NCBI GenBank assembly: GCA_947259335.1
Contig: CAMYMQ010000444.1
Span: 1-64,000 of the forward strand
Direction: 5' to 3'
Source: an uncultured Alphaproteobacteria bacterium
GTDB lineage: Bacteria; Pseudomonadota; Alphaproteobacteria; Bin65
DNA length: 64,000 bases
The notes beneath the pieces were generated by a model. The model was not told the DNA's origin. It saw nothing but the letters and a program-made list of their open reading frames with translations, and did no database searches. A program made the position numbers and the translations under genes. Of this stretch, positions 7,810 through 17,951 are shown one piece after another. The stretch's first letter is position 1. Each line of letters opens with the position of its first letter.

Positions 7810-10367
7810 CCTTCGGCCCTCCTTGGCTGGAAGAAACGGAGCCTGTTGGCATTGGTCACCACGGTGACCGAGCTGAACGCCATGGCGGCCGCCGCGATCA
7901 GCGGCGACAACAGAACTCCGAGAAACGGGTAGAGAAGGCCCATGGCCACCGGGATGCCGAGCGTGTTGTAGCCGAACGCCCCCACCAGGTTTTGCCTCAC
8001 ATTGCGCATCGTGGCGCGACTGATTTCGATAGCCGTGACCACGCCCGTCAGGCTCCCTTTGATGAGCGTCACGTCGCTGGCTTCGATCGCCACATCGGTG
8101 CCGGTGCCGATCGCAAAACCGACATCCGCCTGGGCGAGCGCCGGGGCGTCGTTGATGCCGTCTCCGACCATGCCGACCGTCTTGCCTTCGAGTTGTAGTT
8201 TCTGCACTTCATGGGCTTTGTCGTCAGGAAGCACCTCGGCTAGGACGCGCTCGACGCCCACCTCGCCCGCGATCGCTCTAGCGGTGCGTTCATTGTCGCC
8301 GGTCAGCATGATGACTTCGATGCCGAGGCGCCGAAGCGCTTCGATGGCGGCTTTGGAGTCCGGCTTGACCGTGTCGGCGACGGCGACGAGCCCTGCGGCT
8401 TGGCCATCGGCCGCGACGTACATCGGGGTCTTGCCTTCGCTCGCGAGTCGCTCCCAATCTTGTGCGAGCGCGTCGATGGCAATGTCGCGGTCTCGCATCA
8501 GCTTGGCGTTGCCGAGAAGGACATTCTTGCCGCCGACGCTGCCGCTCACGCCGTGGCCAGGAATGGCGGCGAAATCCTTGGTATCGGCAAGATCAAGGTC
8601 CCGCGCGTCGGCGCCCTTGACGATGGCCTCGCCAAGGGGGTGTTCCGAGCCACGCTCGAGCGATGCCGCGAGGCGAAGGACGTCGTCATCTGACAAATCC
8701 TGAACGGCTACGACATCCGTCAATGACGGCTCGCCACGTGTGATCGTCCCGGTCTTGTCGAGGATGACCGCATCTAGCTTCTGAGATGTTTGGAGTGCAT
8801 CGCCCGAGCGGATGAGAATGCCGTTCTCAGCCCCCTTTCCGATACCGACGGTCAGCGACGTCGGGGTCGCCAGACCGAGCGCGCAGGGACAGGCGATGAT
8901 GAGGGTCGTCACGAGCACGATCGTCGCGTAAACGAAACGCGGTTCGGGACCGACCAGATACCAGGCAACGAAGGCCAACAGGGCGAGGATCATGACCGTC
9001 GGCACGAAGTAGCCCGAGACCAGGTCGACGACACGCTGGATCGGCGCTTTCGAGCCTTGTGCGTCCTTGACCATGCGAATGATGCTGGCGAGCGCCGTGT
9101 CCTTGCCGACTTTGGTCGCCTTGAACTTGAAGCTGCCGGTCTTGTTGAGCGTCGCGCCAATGATCTCGTCGCCAACCCCCTTCTCGATCGGCATTGATTC
9201 GCCCGTAATCATTGACTCGTCGACAGCGCTCGAGCCTTCGACGATCTCGCCGTCCACCGGCACTTTGTCGCCCGGGCGTACGACAACGATATCACCCGAA
9301 ACGACTTCCTCGACGGGCAGATCGATCTCCTTGCCGTCACGCATAACGCGCGCCGTCTTGGCCTGCAAGCCGATCAGCTTTTTGATCGCTTCGGAGGTGC
9401 GCCCCTTCGCTTTGAGTTCCAGCGCGAGCCCCAATACCACGAGGGCCACGACCACATCCGTCACGTCCCAGAAAACTTCCGCCAGAGCGGGATCGGGAAA
9501 GATCGACGGAAACGCGACCGCTACGATCGAATAGAGGAAGGCCGCCGTAATGCCGATCGCGATAAGCGTGTGCATGTTGGCGGAGCGATGTTTGAGCGCG
9601 TCCCACATGCCGACGAAGAACTGGGAGCCGGACCAGAGCATCACCGGGAGCGACAACACACCCAATAGTGCCCAAACGATCCGCCTCGTCTCGCTGCCCA
9701 TCGGCATCCAGTCGCGCAGGCCGGGGATGAGGTCGGGATAGCTGAGCGCCATCACCGGGACCGACACGATCGCCGCGAACCAGAACTTGCGCATCAGCTT
9801 GCGGTATTCCCGGTCACGCGCCTTCTGCTCGGGATCGGTGTCCTCATCTACCGCCGCCTTGACATCGGCTGTCTTGGGCTCTGCGATCTTGTGGCCGGCG
9901 GATTCGATCGCCCTTCGAATGGCCTCGAAATCAACTTTGCTGGGATCGTAGTCGACATCCACCGCGTTGGGACCGAGATTGGCGCGCGCCGAGAGGACGC
10001 CTGGCGTCATTTTGAGCGCGAGTTCGATCCGCGTGACGCAGGACGAACAATGCATGCTCTTGATCGGAATTCTCGTGGAGGCGGCGCCCGGCGCGTAGCC
10101 GGCAGACCGGATGACCTTCGCGATATCGATCACTTTCACCTGATCGGGATCGTATTCGACCGCCGCCAAACGGTTCGACAGATTGACGTGCGCCGAGTGG
10201 ACGCCGTCGAGCGATCTGAGTGCCTTTTCGACCGAGGGTGGGCAATGGGCGCAGGTCATCCCGCCCACGGTCAACTCGATACGGCGCCGAGCGTCGGGGG
10301 AAGGTTTCGGGGGCGCTTTCGTCCCACCGGCCGCCCTCCGGCCCTTGGTCGTTTCAGCCTTGTCCAT
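7806..10367 (-). CDS. copA: copper-translocating P1B-type ATPase with two HMA domains
   Basis: The 853-residue product has two N-terminal HMA domains with CxxC sites (MTCAHC near residue 40, MHCSSC near 108), then membrane helices, an actuator domain with TGES, the CPC ion-site motif (IIACPCALG), the DKTGT phosphorylation site, the SEHPLG motif and [13 protein letters not shown] plus CxxC HMA domains mark a Cu(+)-exporting P1B ATPase of the inner membrane. The ATG at 10367 is preferred over the track start (10403) because AAAGGGACG precedes it and it overlaps the small YHS gene by only 14 nt. The flanking YHS and cupredoxin proteins fit a metal-delivery chain. Confidence 0.95.
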   Translation of the reverse strand: MDKAETTKGRRAAGGTKAPPKPSPDARRRIELTVGGMTCAHCPPSVEKALRSLDGVHSAHVNLSNRLAAVEYDPDQVKVIDIAKVIRSAGYAPGAASTRIPIKSMHCSSCVTRIELALKMTPGVLSARANLGPNAVDVDYDPSKVDFEAIRRAIESAGHKIAEPKTADVKAAVDEDTDPEQKARDREYRKLMRKFWFAAIVSVPVMALSYPDLIPGLRDWMPMGSETRRIVWALLGVLSLPVMLWSGSQFFVGMWDALKHRSANMHTLIAIGITAAFLYSIVAVAFPSIFPDPALAEVFWDVTDVVVALVVLGLALELKAKGRTSEAIKKLIGLQAKTARVMRDGKEIDLPVEEVVSGDIVVVRPGDKVPVDGEIVEGSSAVDESMITGESMPIEKGVGDEIIGATLNKTGSFKFKATKVGKDTALASIIRMVKDAQGSKAPIQRVVDLVSGYFVPTVMILALLAFVAWYLVGPEPRFVYATIVLVTTLIIACPCALGLATPTSLTVGIGKGAENGILIRSGDALQTSQKLDAVILDKTGTITRGEPSLTDVVAVQDLSDDDVLRLAASLERGSEHPLGEAIVKGADARDLDLADTKDFAAIPGHGVSGSVGGKNVLLGNAKLMRDRDIAIDALAQDWERLASEGKTPMYVAADGQAAGLVAVADTVKPDSKAAIEALRRLGIEVIMLTGDNERTARAIAGEVGVERVLAEVLPDDKAHEVQKLQLEGKTVGMVGDGINDAPALAQADVGFAIGTGTDVAIEASDVTLIKGSLTGVVTAIEISRATMRNVRQNLVGAFGYNTLGIPVAMGLLYPFLGVLLSPLIAAAAMAFSSVTVVTNANRLRFFQPRRAEG

Positions 10368-10560
10368 GGTCGTCCCTTTCGGTCGTCTTGGTCGACGGGA
10401 CACGGATCGCCCGTTCTCGTCCCGAAAATTGCTCTAGGCTTGCGTGGTGGAGCCCATGACATCGCTCCGAGCAGGAGAAATTGGCCCAGCGGTGATGGTC
10501 TTCGCCGACCGCCTCTTCTATATCGGCCACAGTTCCACAAACGGGGTCGATGGCGGTCAT
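10354..10560 (-). CDS. small YHS-like metal-binding protein (68 aa)
   Basis: This gene is hidden inside a longer ORF-track entry (10354-10701). The ATG at 10560 follows an excellent ribosome-binding site (AAGGAGAC). The product starts [10 protein letters not shown] and continues with [11 protein letters not shown], the two Cys-containing blocks of YHS domains, which occur fused or next to copper ATPases. It overlaps copA by 14 nt and most likely works with it as a metal-binding accessory. The C-terminal 25 residues after the YHS part are charged and unstructured. Confidence 0.75.
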   Translation of the reverse strand: MTAIDPVCGTVADIEEAVGEDHHRWANFSCSERCHGLHHASLEQFSGRERAIRVPSTKTTERDDHGQG

Positions 10561-10588
10561 CCTTGTCTCCTTGGCTGGTCGAAGGTTT

Positions 10589-11401
10589 TCAATGAAAGAC
10601 CATGCCTTCGATGTGGAACCCGGCATCGACATAGAGGATCTCCCCGGTAATCGCGGTCGTGTAGTCGCTGGCGAGAAGAAGCGCGGTGCGGCCGACCTCA
10701 CATGCGTCCACCGTCCGGCGCAGAGGCGCCTTGCGCGTCGTCTCGTTGATCAGCTCGTCGAAATGTTCGATTCCGGACGCCGCGCGGGTCTTGACGGCGC
10801 CAGCCGATATGGCGTTCACACGGATACCCTTGGGCCCCAGCTCGTGGGCGAGGTAGCGCACCGACGCCTCAAGCGCGGCCTTGACCGGCCCCATGACATT
10901 GTAGTGGTCGACGACCTTTTCCGCGCCGTAATAACTGAGCGTCATGACGCTGCCGCCCTGGTCCATTAGGGGCTCGGCGAGCTTTGCCATACGGATGAGC
11001 GAGTGGCAGGAGATCAGCATGGACTCGGCAAAACCGTCGGCCGAGCAGTCGGTGAGCCTGCCGTGCAGATCTTCCTTGCGCGCCCACGCGATCGAGTGAA
11101 ACAAAAAATCGAGACGTCCCCACCGCTTTTCGATCGCATTGAAGACCGACTCGAGTTGTCCAGGCACGGAGACGTCGCACGGCAGAACAATCGGGGCCGA
11201 AAGCTCCCGCGCGAGCGGTTCGACGAAGGGTCTAGCTTTCTCGTTCAGATAGGTGACTGCCAGATCGGCGCCGGCGTTTCGGAAATGCTCGGCAGACGAC
11301 CAAGCGAGGCTGTGCTCGTTGGCGATGCCGACGACCAGGCCTTTTCGGCCCGAAAGGTCGAGGACTTCCGGCTTGGTTGGCTGCTGTAAAGGACGCGTCA
11401 T
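10589..11401 (-). CDS. fabI: enoyl-[acyl-carrier-protein] reductase, FabI type
   Basis: The 270-residue SDR protein has the FabI-type nucleotide motif (LVVGIANEHSLAW), the catalytic Tyr-x6-Lys (YNVMGPVK) and the preceding SYYGAE block. FabI reduces enoyl-ACP with NADH in the last step of fatty-acid elongation. The ATG at 11401 has GAGGAGA upstream; the track start (11482) would overlap phaC. Its place between copA/YHS and phaC suggests an accessory isozyme rather than the housekeeping copy, perhaps linked to membrane or acyl-CoA redox balance at low oxygen (inference). Confidence 0.9.
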   Translation of the reverse strand: MTRPLQQPTKPEVLDLSGRKGLVVGIANEHSLAWSSAEHFRNAGADLAVTYLNEKARPFVEPLARELSAPIVLPCDVSVPGQLESVFNAIEKRWGRLDFLFHSIAWARKEDLHGRLTDCSADGFAESMLISCHSLIRMAKLAEPLMDQGGSVMTLSYYGAEKVVDHYNVMGPVKAALEASVRYLAHELGPKGIRVNAISAGAVKTRAASGIEHFDELINETTRKAPLRRTVDACEVGRTALLLASDYTTAITGEILYVDAGFHIEGMVFH

Positions 11402-11414
11402 CGCTCGGTTCTCC

Positions 11415-13181
11415 TCACGGCACCAGGACGTACGCGCCAGGCGCGTCGTCCAGGACCGAGTATCCCTTGCGCGGAGCGCCAATGGCGGGCGGGGTCACCG
11501 TCTCCGAGGACTGCTTGACCAGCCATTCCTGCCAACACGGCCACCAGGAACCATCATGGTGGACGGCAGCCTGCTGCCAGGCGTCAGGGTCAACGTAATT
11601 TTCGTCCTCTCGGTGCGTGGCGATCTGATGGTGTCGGCGCGGATGACCCGGCGGGCTGACGATGCCCGCATTATGGCCGCCGTTGGACAGGACGAAGGTC
11701 ACGTCGGCGTCGGTCAACCACTGGATCTTGTAGACCGACCGCCAGGGCGCGACATGGTCGGCGATTGTGCTGACAGCGAAGACCGGAATGCGGATGTCGC
11801 GCAAGGAAACCGGCCGGCCCGTCACCTCGTAGCGGCTCTCGGCAAGGTCGTTGTCCAAGAACAGGTGCCGGAGATATTCCGAGTGCATGCGGTGAGGCAT
11901 GCGCGTGGTATCGGCATTCCAGGCCATCAGGTCGATCATCGAGCGGCGCTCGCCCTTCAGATAGGTCTGGACCATTGCCGACCAGATGAGGTCGTTCGAG
12001 CGCAGCAGCTGGAACGCACCCGCCACCTGCTTGGTGTCGAGATAGCCCTGCTCGGCCATCATATCCTCGAGGAAGCTGACCTGCGCCTCGTCGATGAACA
12101 GCATCAGCTCGCCGGCCTCGGTGAAGTCGGTCTGAGCAGCGAACAGAGTGAGGCTCTTGAGACGATCGTCGCCGTCGCGCGCCATGGCCGCGGAGGCGAT
12201 GGCGAGCAGCGTGCCGCCGAGGCAGTATCCAACAGCGTGAATGTGTCGCTTAGGGACGATAGCGGAGACGGCATCGAGGGCCGCCATGACCCCGAGCTCG
12301 CGATAGTCCGCCATCCCGAGGTCGCGGTCTTCGCCGGTCGGGTTTTTCCACGACAGGACGAACACCGTGTGACCTTGCTCGACCAGGTATTTCACCAGCG
12401 AGTTCTCGGGCGAAAGATCGAGGATGTAGTATTTCATGATCCAGGCCGGCACGATCAGGATCGGCTCGGCATGGACCTCTTCGGTTACCGGGGCGTATTG
12501 GATCAGCTCGATCAGCCGGTTGCGGAACACGATCTTGCCGGGCGTGACCGCAACGTCGCGCCCGACCTGGAAGGCCTCGACGCCGACCGGGCCATCGCCG
12601 TTCACTATGCGCCGCCAGTCCTCCCAGAAGTTGGCAGCACCGCGCGCTAAATTCTGCCCGCCTTGGGCGACCGTCGCCGCAAGCACCTCCGGATTGGTGA
12701 GCGGAAAATTGGCCGGCGAGACCGTGTCGAGAAGCTGGCGTGCGACGAAGGATACCACGTCCTCATGGTGTTTCGAGACGCCGTTCACGCCGGTCGTCGC
12801 GTTGTGCCACCATTGTTGCGTCAGCAGGAATCCCTGATAGATCGCCGCGAATGGCTGGGTCTGCCAAGCGTCTCCGGCAAACCGCTTGTCCTGCGGCAAG
12901 GCCTCGATACACGCCTCGCAACTCGGATCGGCACAGGCCCGGAGGCAGTAGTCGACATAACGCGACCATTTGCTCACGGTTTTCTCGACGAGGTCGAGCT
13001 GCTTGTCCGGCGAGAAGGCAAGATGCTGTGCCCAGTCGGTATAGGCCTGCAGCACCGCTGCCGGCGAGACACCGGCTGTGGCCTTGGCCAGGGATGCGTG
13101 CAGCGGACGGTCGAAAGAAAAGGCGCGCCTTCCCGTCGGTGGTCCTTTGCTCTTATTCAGCGATGGCGGTCTGTGCGACAT
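11415..13181 (-). CDS. phaC: class I poly(3-hydroxyalkanoate) synthase
   Basis: The 588-residue product is the usual length for class I PhaC. The catalytic triad is visible: Cys in the modified lipase box GYCLGG, Asp in IADHVAPW and His in GGHNAGIV. It polymerises 3-hydroxyacyl-CoA at the granule surface. The ATG at 13181 is chosen because the family N-terminus begins there and it follows the Pta-type stop by 2 nt; the 864-residue ORF-track start would read through the upstream gene. With phaA, phaB and a phasin in the same run, this makes a complete PHB pathway. Confidence 0.95.
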   Translation of the reverse strand: MSHRPPSLNKSKGPPTGRRAFSFDRPLHASLAKATAGVSPAAVLQAYTDWAQHLAFSPDKQLDLVEKTVSKWSRYVDYCLRACADPSCEACIEALPQDKRFAGDAWQTQPFAAIYQGFLLTQQWWHNATTGVNGVSKHHEDVVSFVARQLLDTVSPANFPLTNPEVLAATVAQGGQNLARGAANFWEDWRRIVNGDGPVGVEAFQVGRDVAVTPGKIVFRNRLIELIQYAPVTEEVHAEPILIVPAWIMKYYILDLSPENSLVKYLVEQGHTVFVLSWKNPTGEDRDLGMADYRELGVMAALDAVSAIVPKRHIHAVGYCLGGTLLAIASAAMARDGDDRLKSLTLFAAQTDFTEAGELMLFIDEAQVSFLEDMMAEQGYLDTKQVAGAFQLLRSNDLIWSAMVQTYLKGERRSMIDLMAWNADTTRMPHRMHSEYLRHLFLDNDLAESRYEVTGRPVSLRDIRIPVFAVSTIADHVAPWRSVYKIQWLTDADVTFVLSNGGHNAGIVSPPGHPRRHHQIATHREDENYVDPDAWQQAAVHHDGSWWPCWQEWLVKQSSETVTPPAIGAPRKGYSVLDDAPGAYVLVP

Positions 13182-13183
13182 GA

Positions 13184-14188
13184 TTACCCCGGTAGCGGAC
13201 AGCAGGCATGGTCGGATTGCGGCGCCATGTGGAGACTCGACTCCGGCGCGGGCGCCTTTATCCCAGCCTTCGGCGTGCGGTGATGGATGAGTGCGGCCAC
13301 GGCGAGCGAGGCGATACGCGCCGGCGCCGGATCGGCCCGCGAGGTCAGCACGACGGGAACCGCCAGCCCAACCGCAATGCCGGCGGCGACTGCGCCCGCC
13401 AAGTACTCCAGGTTTTTTGCGAGCATGTTGCCGGACACCAGGTCCGGTACGAGCAGGATGTCGGCGTCTCCGGCGACCGCCGAGACAATGCCCTTCTCTT
13501 TCGCCGCCTGACGTGAGATGGCATTGTCCAAGGCGAGCGGCCCGTCGACCAGAGCGCCGACGATCTGCCCGCGCTGCGCCATCACGGAGAGGCACGCGGC
13601 GTCGACGGTGGAAGCGATCGCCGTATTGACGGTCTCGACCGCGGACAGCGCAGCCACCTTCGGTGTGTCGACCCCGAGGAGACGAAACAGATCGATCGCA
13701 TTCTGCAGGATCTGTGCTTTGGCATTGAGATCGGGGGCGATGTTGATCGCGGCGTCCGTTATCCCGAGCAATCTTGGGTGGGTCGGAACCTCGATCAGAA
13801 AGATATGGCTGACGCGTCTGGCCGGAATGCGGAGGCCGCGTTCCTTGTCCAGCAAGGAATGCATAAGGGCATCGGTGTGGATGTCGCCCTTCATGACGGC
13901 ATCGGCCTCGCCCCTGCGAGCCAGCTCGACCGACTTGCGGGCCGCGGCGGCATCGGTCGACGCCGGGATCACCCAGTCCGTCGGTATCTCCCACCCGATC
14001 TCCTCGCAAATCGCCGCGATCGAATATGGATCACCGACGAGGCGGGGCTCGACGAAGCCGAGCGCATGGGCCTCGCGGAGGGTTTCGATGACCACGTGCT
14101 GAGCGGCATCCGCGACCGCGACGCGGATCGGGCCGAGCGTCTTGGCCAAATCGACCAGTTGATGCAGGTTCTTGATCGCCGGGGTCAC
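13184..14188 (-). CDS. phosphate acetyl/butyryltransferase
   Basis: The 334-residue product matches the short Pta/Ptb fold: ADAVMKGDIHTD and the glycine-rich DADILLVPDLVSGNML segment are characteristic. It transfers an acyl group between CoA and phosphate. Directly downstream of ackA (3-nt gap), it would convert acetyl-CoA to acetyl-phosphate, which AckA uses for ATP. The start is GTG at 14188. Butyryl or 3-hydroxybutyryl substrates cannot be excluded given the PHB context. The C-terminal 30 residues (Pro, Ala, Cys) look unstructured. Confidence 0.88.
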   Translation of the reverse strand: MTPAIKNLHQLVDLAKTLGPIRVAVADAAQHVVIETLREAHALGFVEPRLVGDPYSIAAICEEIGWEIPTDWVIPASTDAAAARKSVELARRGEADAVMKGDIHTDALMHSLLDKERGLRIPARRVSHIFLIEVPTHPRLLGITDAAINIAPDLNAKAQILQNAIDLFRLLGVDTPKVAALSAVETVNTAIASTVDAACLSVMAQRGQIVGALVDGPLALDNAISRQAAKEKGIVSAVAGDADILLVPDLVSGNMLAKNLEYLAGAVAAGIAVGLAVPVVLTSRADPAPARIASLAVAALIHHRTPKAGIKAPAPESSLHMAPQSDHACCPLPG

Positions 14189-14191
14189 GGT

Positions 14192-15427
14192 CTAAGCCCC
14201 CAGAGCGGCGGGGCGGATCGCCAAGGTGTCGTGGACATGGCGGGCGATGACCCACTCTTCGTCGGTCGCAAACGCCTCGATCGCGACCTTGCTATCGTCG
14301 GCAGAGATCAGCCGTTGCCCATCCCCGTTGCGCGTCGAGTCGATCGCGAGCCCGAGATAGTGCATTCCCTCGCAGATCAATGCGCGCACGGCCGCAGCGT
14401 TCGCGCCGATCCCGCCGGTGAAAACCAAACGGTCGAGACCGCCCAGAACGGCGATCAGCGCGGCCAGGTGTTGGCGACCCTGATAACAGAAAAGGTCCAC
14501 AGTTTCGCAGGCGGCCGGTTCTGTAGGCTGCGCGAGCAAGTCCTGCATATTGCGGCTCAGACCGGAGACGCCGAGCAAACCGGACTCCTCGTAGAGCAGG
14601 TGTTGAACCTGCTCGACGGTCATCCCCTTTTCGGTGAGCAGATACAGGACAATGCCTGGATCGAGGTCGCCACAGCGGGTTCCCATCGGCAAACCCGCCA
14701 ATGTGCTAAAGCCCATTGTGGTCTCGACGCTCTGCCCGCCTCTCAAGGCGCACATGGACGCGCCATTTCCGAGATGGGCCACGATGATGCGCTCGCCATC
14801 GACATCGACGCCCTGTTGGCGCAAGGCGTGGACAACATATTCGTAGGACAGGCCGTGAAAACCGTACCGACGGACGCCCTCTTCCCAGAACCGACGCGGA
14901 AGGGCCGACAGCGTCGCCAAGCGCGGAAGCGTCCTGTGGAACGCCGTATCGAAGCAAGCGACCTGCGGCAGGCCGGCACGCGCGCGCCGGATAGCGGCGA
15001 TACCGGCGAGATTGTGCGGCTGATGGAGCGGCGCGAGCGGAATGAATTGGCCTAGCTGGGCTTCGAGCGCGGCAGTCACGACGACCGGCCCATCCGCTTC
15101 CGGCCCTCCATGGACGACCCGGTGACCGACCGCGGTCAAGCGCGAACCGGCATAATGGCGCTCGACCAACTCCATCAACAGCGGCAGCGCCGCATCGTGA
15201 TTGGCGATCTGCTGCGTCTCTTCGAACACGACCGTCGCCTCGGCGTCTCTCGCACGAATATGCCCGTCCTCCAGACCGATGCGCTCGACAAGACCTGACC
15301 AAAGGCGCGACAAGGACGCGTCGCGCGCGAAGAGCGCGAACTTTACGCTCGACGACCCGCAGTTGATCACCAGGATCGCGTCCCTGGCTCCCGCTGACGC
15401 GGGACGGGATGGTCTCGGTTCAACCAT
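14192..15427 (-). CDS. ackA: acetate kinase
   Basis: The 411-residue ASKHA-fold kinase has an N-terminal VINCGSSSVKF motif, VGHRVVHGG, the FHGLSYEYV block, HLGNGASMCA and GGIGANAA, all standard for AckA. It makes ATP and acetate from acetyl-phosphate. The ATG at 15427 sits 15 residues before the first motif and overlaps the DUF3141 stop by 8 nt; the track start (15550) lies inside DUF3141. Paired with the Pta-type gene it gives substrate-level ATP when respiration is limited. Confidence 0.93.
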   Translation of the reverse strand: MVEPRPSRPASAGARDAILVINCGSSSVKFALFARDASLSRLWSGLVERIGLEDGHIRARDAEATVVFEETQQIANHDAALPLLMELVERHYAGSRLTAVGHRVVHGGPEADGPVVVTAALEAQLGQFIPLAPLHQPHNLAGIAAIRRARAGLPQVACFDTAFHRTLPRLATLSALPRRFWEEGVRRYGFHGLSYEYVVHALRQQGVDVDGERIIVAHLGNGASMCALRGGQSVETTMGFSTLAGLPMGTRCGDLDPGIVLYLLTEKGMTVEQVQHLLYEESGLLGVSGLSRNMQDLLAQPTEPAACETVDLFCYQGRQHLAALIAVLGGLDRLVFTGGIGANAAAVRALICEGMHYLGLAIDSTRNGDGQRLISADDSKVAIEAFATDEEWVIARHVHDTLAIRPAALGA

Positions 15428-17273
15428 CCGAAGCGACGCCCCCAGTTGAATTGCCGTAAAGCCCGCTGAACGCTCGTTCGTAAGCGGCGTCTCGGGCCTC
15501 CCGGAGCGTTTCCAGTCCGCGCGCAACCTCGCCAAAGGATTCGCGCTCACGCTCGATCAGCGGGTGCTCTGGCGGAAGCGGGTGGCGGCTCTCGGCGACC
15601 CTGTCGGCGAGCATGGCAACACCGCCCATCCAGGGGTTGAAGGCTTCGGAAAATAGATACCGGCTGGCCCGCATTGGGTGCAGCCACTTCGCCATCTCGG
15701 CAGTCCAGGGATTTGCGAACGTCTGCACCCAGGGGCTGACGAACGTCCGATATAGCGTCTCGTTGAACTCGGACACGTGTCGCACGCGCTCGAACGCCTC
15801 TCGCGGATAATCCGCTTTCAGGTCCTCGACCTTCCGCGACTCGAAGCGGACGCTGTAGGACGGCTTGTGGCAGTCCGGGTCGCCCGAGGGGTTGTCGATC
15901 TTCATCTCGTAGAGACCCGGGGCCAGCGATTCGATCTCGTCCAGGCTTTCGAGGATCGCTCGGTGCTCGAACCTGGCCACGCCCGCCGACACGAATATGC
16001 CGAGATGACCGACATGGGGGTTGGTTAGGTAAACGATACGCTGCTGGGCCCGCACGAGATCCTCGGTGTCGCGGTAGACTGCGGGGATCCAGCCGAGCGC
16101 TTGGAGTGGCGGCGTGATGTTGTCGCCGTACGAGGCGAAGATGACGAGTGGATTGCGGATGCGTCGCAAATCGGCGAAGCAGCCTTCGCAGATGCGCATG
16201 AGGCCCTGCTCCAGCTCATTGCCGATGAACAGGTTCTCGACGATGGCGAGGATCTCTGCGCGGCTCAGAAAGTAGAAGCCGTTCCACCAGCGCTCGAATT
16301 CGAGGAAACGTTCGCGCTCAGTGTCGATATTGGCGAAGAGATGGGCGTACTTCTCCCAGACGGCCTTTTCCGGCTTGAGGTTCTCGAAATTCTGGGCGAG
16401 CCAGGCGCCGTCGAAGCGACCGTTGCCGAGATCTGCCACAAGATGGGCGAGCCAAGCGCCGCCCAGGAGCCCTCCCGCGACGCGCATCGGATTCACGCCG
16501 GCGTCCCCGGCCCAATAGGAGAGCGGGGACCCGTTGAGCACGGCTGGTCCGACAATGCCCTCGCAATCGGATGACAGCAGCGTTACCGCCCATCCCGCCT
16601 GACAATTCCCGTAAAGCACCGGCGGCGTGCTCGGATGCCGCTTCGCGACCTCTTCGACGAAACGCCGAAGCGCATGCAACACGTCGGCCAGGGTCTGGCC
16701 TTGCGCAGGCTCGGGGAAAAAGATCACGAAGTAGACCGGATGACCCTCGCGCATGGCCATTCCGACCTCCGAATCGCGCTTGAAGCCGCCAATGCCCGGG
16801 CCATGCCCGGCGCGGGGGTCCAACACGATCACCGGCGGCTTGTCGGGATCGACGCAATCGTCCCAGCAGTCCTCTCCGATCTCGGTGATCCGCAACAGCG
16901 CATAGTTGGCGGGTGCCGCGAAGTCGCGCGCGTCGAGCAGCGTCTCGTATTTGAAGTCGAGAAGCGGCGGCAAACCGGCGCGCTCGTGCTCGAGCATGTT
17001 GTTCGCCCGCTGCCGGAGCGTGTCCCAGAACAGGATCGTGCGTTCGAACACATCCCGCTGGTATTCCACTAGATCCAGAGCCGAAAGCGCGTTGTCGCCA
17101 GTCGCTGCTGCATCCGTCACGTCTTGCGAGGCCGGCGCTTGGGCACCGCGATTCGATCTGGCAGCCTTCTTTTCGATGCGGCCGTGCCGCTCGATTTGAA
17201 AAGCGCCCGCCTTTGATCGGCGTGCCGTCCCGCGTCGCACACGCGCATCGTTCGGTGACTTAGCCGCGGTCAT
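15420..17273 (-). CDS. DUF3141 alpha/beta-hydrolase (PhaC-like)
   Basis: The 617-residue product resembles the DUF3141 family, distant relatives of PHA synthases. It has a PhaC-like stretch (PPVIVLDPRAGHGPGIGG), a nucleophile-elbow-like GNCQAGWA with Cys in place of Ser, and a PHVGHLG segment that could supply the histidine. It probably acts on hydroxyacyl thioesters or polymer, but the reaction is not established. The ATG at 17273 overlaps the DUF5676 stop (ATGA), which decides the start. The N-terminal 60 residues are basic and low in complexity. Such genes commonly accompany Pta/AckA and phaC in alphaproteobacteria. Confidence 0.82.
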   Translation of the reverse strand: MTAAKSPNDARVRRGTARRSKAGAFQIERHGRIEKKAARSNRGAQAPASQDVTDAAATGDNALSALDLVEYQRDVFERTILFWDTLRQRANNMLEHERAGLPPLLDFKYETLLDARDFAAPANYALLRITEIGEDCWDDCVDPDKPPVIVLDPRAGHGPGIGGFKRDSEVGMAMREGHPVYFVIFFPEPAQGQTLADVLHALRRFVEEVAKRHPSTPPVLYGNCQAGWAVTLLSSDCEGIVGPAVLNGSPLSYWAGDAGVNPMRVAGGLLGGAWLAHLVADLGNGRFDGAWLAQNFENLKPEKAVWEKYAHLFANIDTERERFLEFERWWNGFYFLSRAEILAIVENLFIGNELEQGLMRICEGCFADLRRIRNPLVIFASYGDNITPPLQALGWIPAVYRDTEDLVRAQQRIVYLTNPHVGHLGIFVSAGVARFEHRAILESLDEIESLAPGLYEMKIDNPSGDPDCHKPSYSVRFESRKVEDLKADYPREAFERVRHVSEFNETLYRTFVSPWVQTFANPWTAEMAKWLHPMRASRYLFSEAFNPWMGGVAMLADRVAESRHPLPPEHPLIERERESFGEVARGLETLREARDAAYERAFSGLYGNSTGGVASDG

Positions 17274-17593
17274 CTTTTCCACCATCTTGAGAACAGGTTG
17301 AATAAGGTCCCGAAGATCAAGGCGACGTACCAGCCATAGGCGAAGCTCTCGGCGAGGCCGAGCAGGAAGCTTGGCCAGGTGAGCCAGGTGAAGCCCGGCA
17401 AGAGCCTCAGCCAAGTCTGGTACATGGCCTGTCCCGGGAAGAGCAGGTCAAAGCCGACGCAGAGCGTATAGGTAACCGTAAGGAAGGCCCCCAGGCTCAT
17501 GCCGAACGCGAGCACCGGGATGCGCGGCGCCGGCGCGACGACGATGGACGTTCCGTCGCGACGACGCTGGGCCTCATGGGAGGTATCAGCCAT
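17270..17593 (-). CDS. DUF5676 membrane protein
   Basis: The 107-residue protein has two clear membrane helices (FGMSLGAFLTVTYTLCVGFD and ESFAYGWYVALIFGTLFNL) flanking a loop, the DUF5676 layout. The start at 17593 overlaps the YHS gene stop by 8 nt; the upstream in-frame extension in the ORF track lacks coding character. The function is unknown. The family usually sits beside YHS proteins and metal ATPases, as here. Confidence 0.8.
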   Translation of the reverse strand: MADTSHEAQRRRDGTSIVVAPAPRIPVLAFGMSLGAFLTVTYTLCVGFDLLFPGQAMYQTWLRLLPGFTWLTWPSFLLGLAESFAYGWYVALIFGTLFNLFSRWWKR

Positions 17594-17936
17594 GGGCGTG
17601 ATCCAATCGGCCGACTTGTTCGTCAGCGTTGGGTCCGACATAGAGCTCTGGAGCGGCCTCGAATTGCTCCCGGCACTCGCGCGAGCAGAGGTAATAAACC
17701 AGACCGTCATGCACCGACGGTTTGGCCGCGTCGGTGTGGACCGTCTTTCCGCAAACCGGGTCAATGTCGGTCTCGGGCGGCACCCAACGGAGGGCCTCGG
17801 AATCGCGCGCCTCGTCGTCGCTTGTAGCCGCGCGGTGGTGGCCATGTCCGTGTCCCGGGACATGGGCGCCGCAGCCGAACCGCGTCATCAGAAAAATCAG
17901 ACCGGCCCAAAAGGCGATATAGAGCAACGTCTCCAT
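17586..17936 (-). CDS. membrane-anchored YHS-domain protein
   Basis: The 116-residue product starts with a membrane helix (LLYIAFWAGLIFLMTRFG), then a His-rich linker (HVPGHGHGHH), and ends in a YHS domain (DIDPVCGKTVH ... YYLCSRECREQF). YHS domains bind metals and accompany copper ATPases. This is a second YHS protein in the run, distinct from the 68-residue one next to copA. The His-rich linker suggests extra metal binding. Position: between the phasin gene and DUF5676. Confidence 0.88.
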   Translation of the reverse strand: METLLYIAFWAGLIFLMTRFGCGAHVPGHGHGHHRAATSDDEARDSEALRWVPPETDIDPVCGKTVHTDAAKPSVHDGLVYYLCSRECREQFEAAPELYVGPNADEQVGRLDHAHG

Positions 17937-17951
17937 GGCAGCACCTTTTTC

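Noticed and set aside
11253-12650. 465-aa plus-strand ORF opposite phaC
   Set aside because: Antisense to a fully conserved PhaC; composition (His, Asp, Arg, Gln) is that of a reverse-complement shadow.
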